DNA of 64,000 bases, taken from positions 124,001 to 188,000 of the forward strand of contig NZ_FRXO01000002.1 in NCBI RefSeq assembly GCF_900148505.1. The letters run 5' to 3'. Of this stretch, positions 62,962-64,000 are shown piece by piece. The notes beneath the pieces are model-generated. The model worked only from the letters and a program-made list of their open reading frames with translations, had not been told where the DNA came from and did not search any database. The stretch is from Pseudoxanthobacter soli DSM 19599 (lineage in GTDB: Bacteria > Pseudomonadota > Alphaproteobacteria > Rhizobiales > Segnochrobactraceae). Each line of letters begins with the position of its first letter. The first letter of the stretch is position 1. The position numbers and the translations under genes are program-made.

Positions 62962-63783
62962 CTACGCGCTCCCCTCGTCGCAAAGCCGCACCTCGACGCC
63001 GGCTTCCCGCATCGCAGCCACGGCATCGGGATCCGGGCCGCCAGCGGTGAGCACGAGGTCGATATCGGCGAACGGACAGACGCCGACCAGGGCGGCGGCG
63101 GTGAACTTGCTCGCATCCGCCACCACGACCCGACGCCGCCCCGCGCGCAGGATCGCCTGCTTCAGCGCGGCATCGGGCAGGCTGATCGCCATGACGCCGA
63201 GTTCGGGATCGAAGCCGTTGCAGCCGACGAAGGCGATCGAGGCGCGAATCCGTTCGAGGATCAGGGTCGAGAACGGTTCGACCAGCGAATGCTGCTGCGG
63301 CCGGAGCGCCCCACCGGTGACGATGACCTGAAGGCGCGGAACCGCCCGCTCCAGCGCCAGCGCGACGTTGAGGCCGGGGGTGAAGACCGTGACGTCCTCG
63401 AGGTCGGAGCGGTCTGCCAGCGCGTGGGCGATCGCCATCGTGGTGGTGCCGACATCGAGCACGATGGAATCGCCGGAGGAAACGAGATCCACAGCCACGG
63501 CCGCGATCGAACGCTTGTCGTCGGCGTGGGTGCCGATGCGGGCTTCGAACGCAAGCTCGGCGGCATTCGGCCGCACGCCCATGACGCCGCCGCGCACCCG
63601 CCGCACGCCGCCGTCCCGCGCGAGGATATCGAGGTCGCTGCGGACGGTCACCTCGGACACGCCGAACTGTCGCGAGAGGTCGAGCACCCGCACGAAATCC
63701 CGCGCGCGGATGAAGGACAGCATACGGCGGCGGCGGCCGAGCGAGTCAGCCGACCCGCCTTCGCCCAACTCCTGCTCCGTCAC
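62962..63783 (-). CDS. DeoR-family transcriptional regulator
   Basis: A 273-residue protein. The N-terminal HTH (RRRRMLSFIRARDFVRVLDLS, FGVSEVTVRSDLDIL) spans about residues 15-70. The DeoRC sensor (about 85-245) contains the sugar-phosphate site GDSIVLDVGTTTMAIAH and VVVADASKF. The start is taken as the GTG at 63783, as conserved sequence begins soon after; no ATG fits. It may regulate the adjacent Gfo/Idh/MocA gene or a sugar operon beyond the window edge. Confidence 0.88.
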   Translation of the reverse strand: MTEQELGEGGSADSLGRRRRMLSFIRARDFVRVLDLSRQFGVSEVTVRSDLDILARDGGVRRVRGGVMGVRPNAAELAFEARIGTHADDKRSIAAVAVDLVSSGDSIVLDVGTTTMAIAHALADRSDLEDVTVFTPGLNVALALERAVPRLQVIVTGGALRPQQHSLVEPFSTLILERIRASIAFVGCNGFDPELGVMAISLPDAALKQAILRAGRRRVVVADASKFTAAALVGVCPFADIDLVLTAGGPDPDAVAAMREAGVEVRLCDEGSA

Positions 63784-64000
63784 GGCACCCCGCCCCAACC
63801 TTTTGAATTCGAAAGCGGGCGCGACTTTCGCCCCAATCCGCGCCCAATGCAATCCCGCACCTGTCTCACGCGCCGCATGTCCGGCGACGTTCTTGACCGG
63901 GAGACCACGCCCTCCGCAACCGCTGAAACGCGCGCGTTTCCTGCTGCATTGCACGCGTGGTTGCTGCACCGCAGTTGCACACGGGCGCAAGCCTCGCCCC

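Overview
The window is GC-rich chromosomal DNA of an alphaproteobacterium, most likely of the order Hyphomicrobiales (Rhizobiales). Supporting signs are the hisG-hisZ-hisS block, the psd-pssA pair, the folE/NifU-like scaffold/yidD/thrS neighbourhood, a DUF1127 protein, short alphaproteobacterial-type Psd and NAD kinase, and a family of intergenic repeats built like the rhizobial RIME elements (two adjacent palindromes). The genus cannot be named from the sequence. No CRISPR array, rRNA, tRNA, prophage or transposase was seen; most of the window is core housekeeping DNA with a few accessory inserts.

Layout. 0-4.2 kb: the end of a MoxR/DUF58/DUF4159-type membrane cluster. 4.4-8.6 kb: DUF1127 and LysR genes, ArfB ribosome rescue, a cupin, a glycosyltransferase, a nitroreductase. 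9-11.3 kb: a sugar-type isomerase plus Gfo/Idh/MocA oxidoreductase operon. 11.3-13.6 kb: M17 aminopeptidase coupled to an NlpC/P60 peptidase. 14-17.4 kb: a membrane diguanylate cyclase, then a GntR regulator divergent from a BenE-type transporter. 17.5-23.4 kb: tag, an AT-rich accessory gene that looks like a YopT/NopT-type (C58) cysteine protease, then hisS-hisZ-hisG. 23.8-27.5 kb: cytochrome c, an iron-type binding protein and a fused permease. 27.6-32.7 kb: a PadR-regulated RND efflux operon. 33.4-37.6 kb: psd-pssA, then an ArsR regulator with an Atm1-type ABC exporter.

37.7-49.9 kb: a LysM protein, a LOG phosphoribohydrolase, CsbD, the operon cysS-GFA-LprI-like-cimA, a second diguanylate cyclase with a duplicated sensor, GST, DUF599, DUF4189 and YdcF genes. 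50-54.5 kb: a ClpP paralogue, NAD kinase, flavin reductase, second nitroreductase, and a secreted or membrane-anchored protein with three tandem repeats. 54.8-59.8 kb: thrS, yidD, NifU-like scaffold, folE, hisI, CBS protein. 60-64 kb: rhomboid protease, LapG-like peptidase, a second Gfo/Idh/MocA enzyme and a DeoR regulator.

The points most worth a second look are: the C58-like protease islet; an intergenic repeat that supplies the same last residues (LER-F/L-PI-stop) to two unrelated proteins, the DUF1127 protein and ThrS; several highly symmetric candidate operators (PadR/RND, GntR/BenE, iron binding protein); and a hairpin-rich gene-free stretch ending in a strong terminator before the first diguanylate cyclase.
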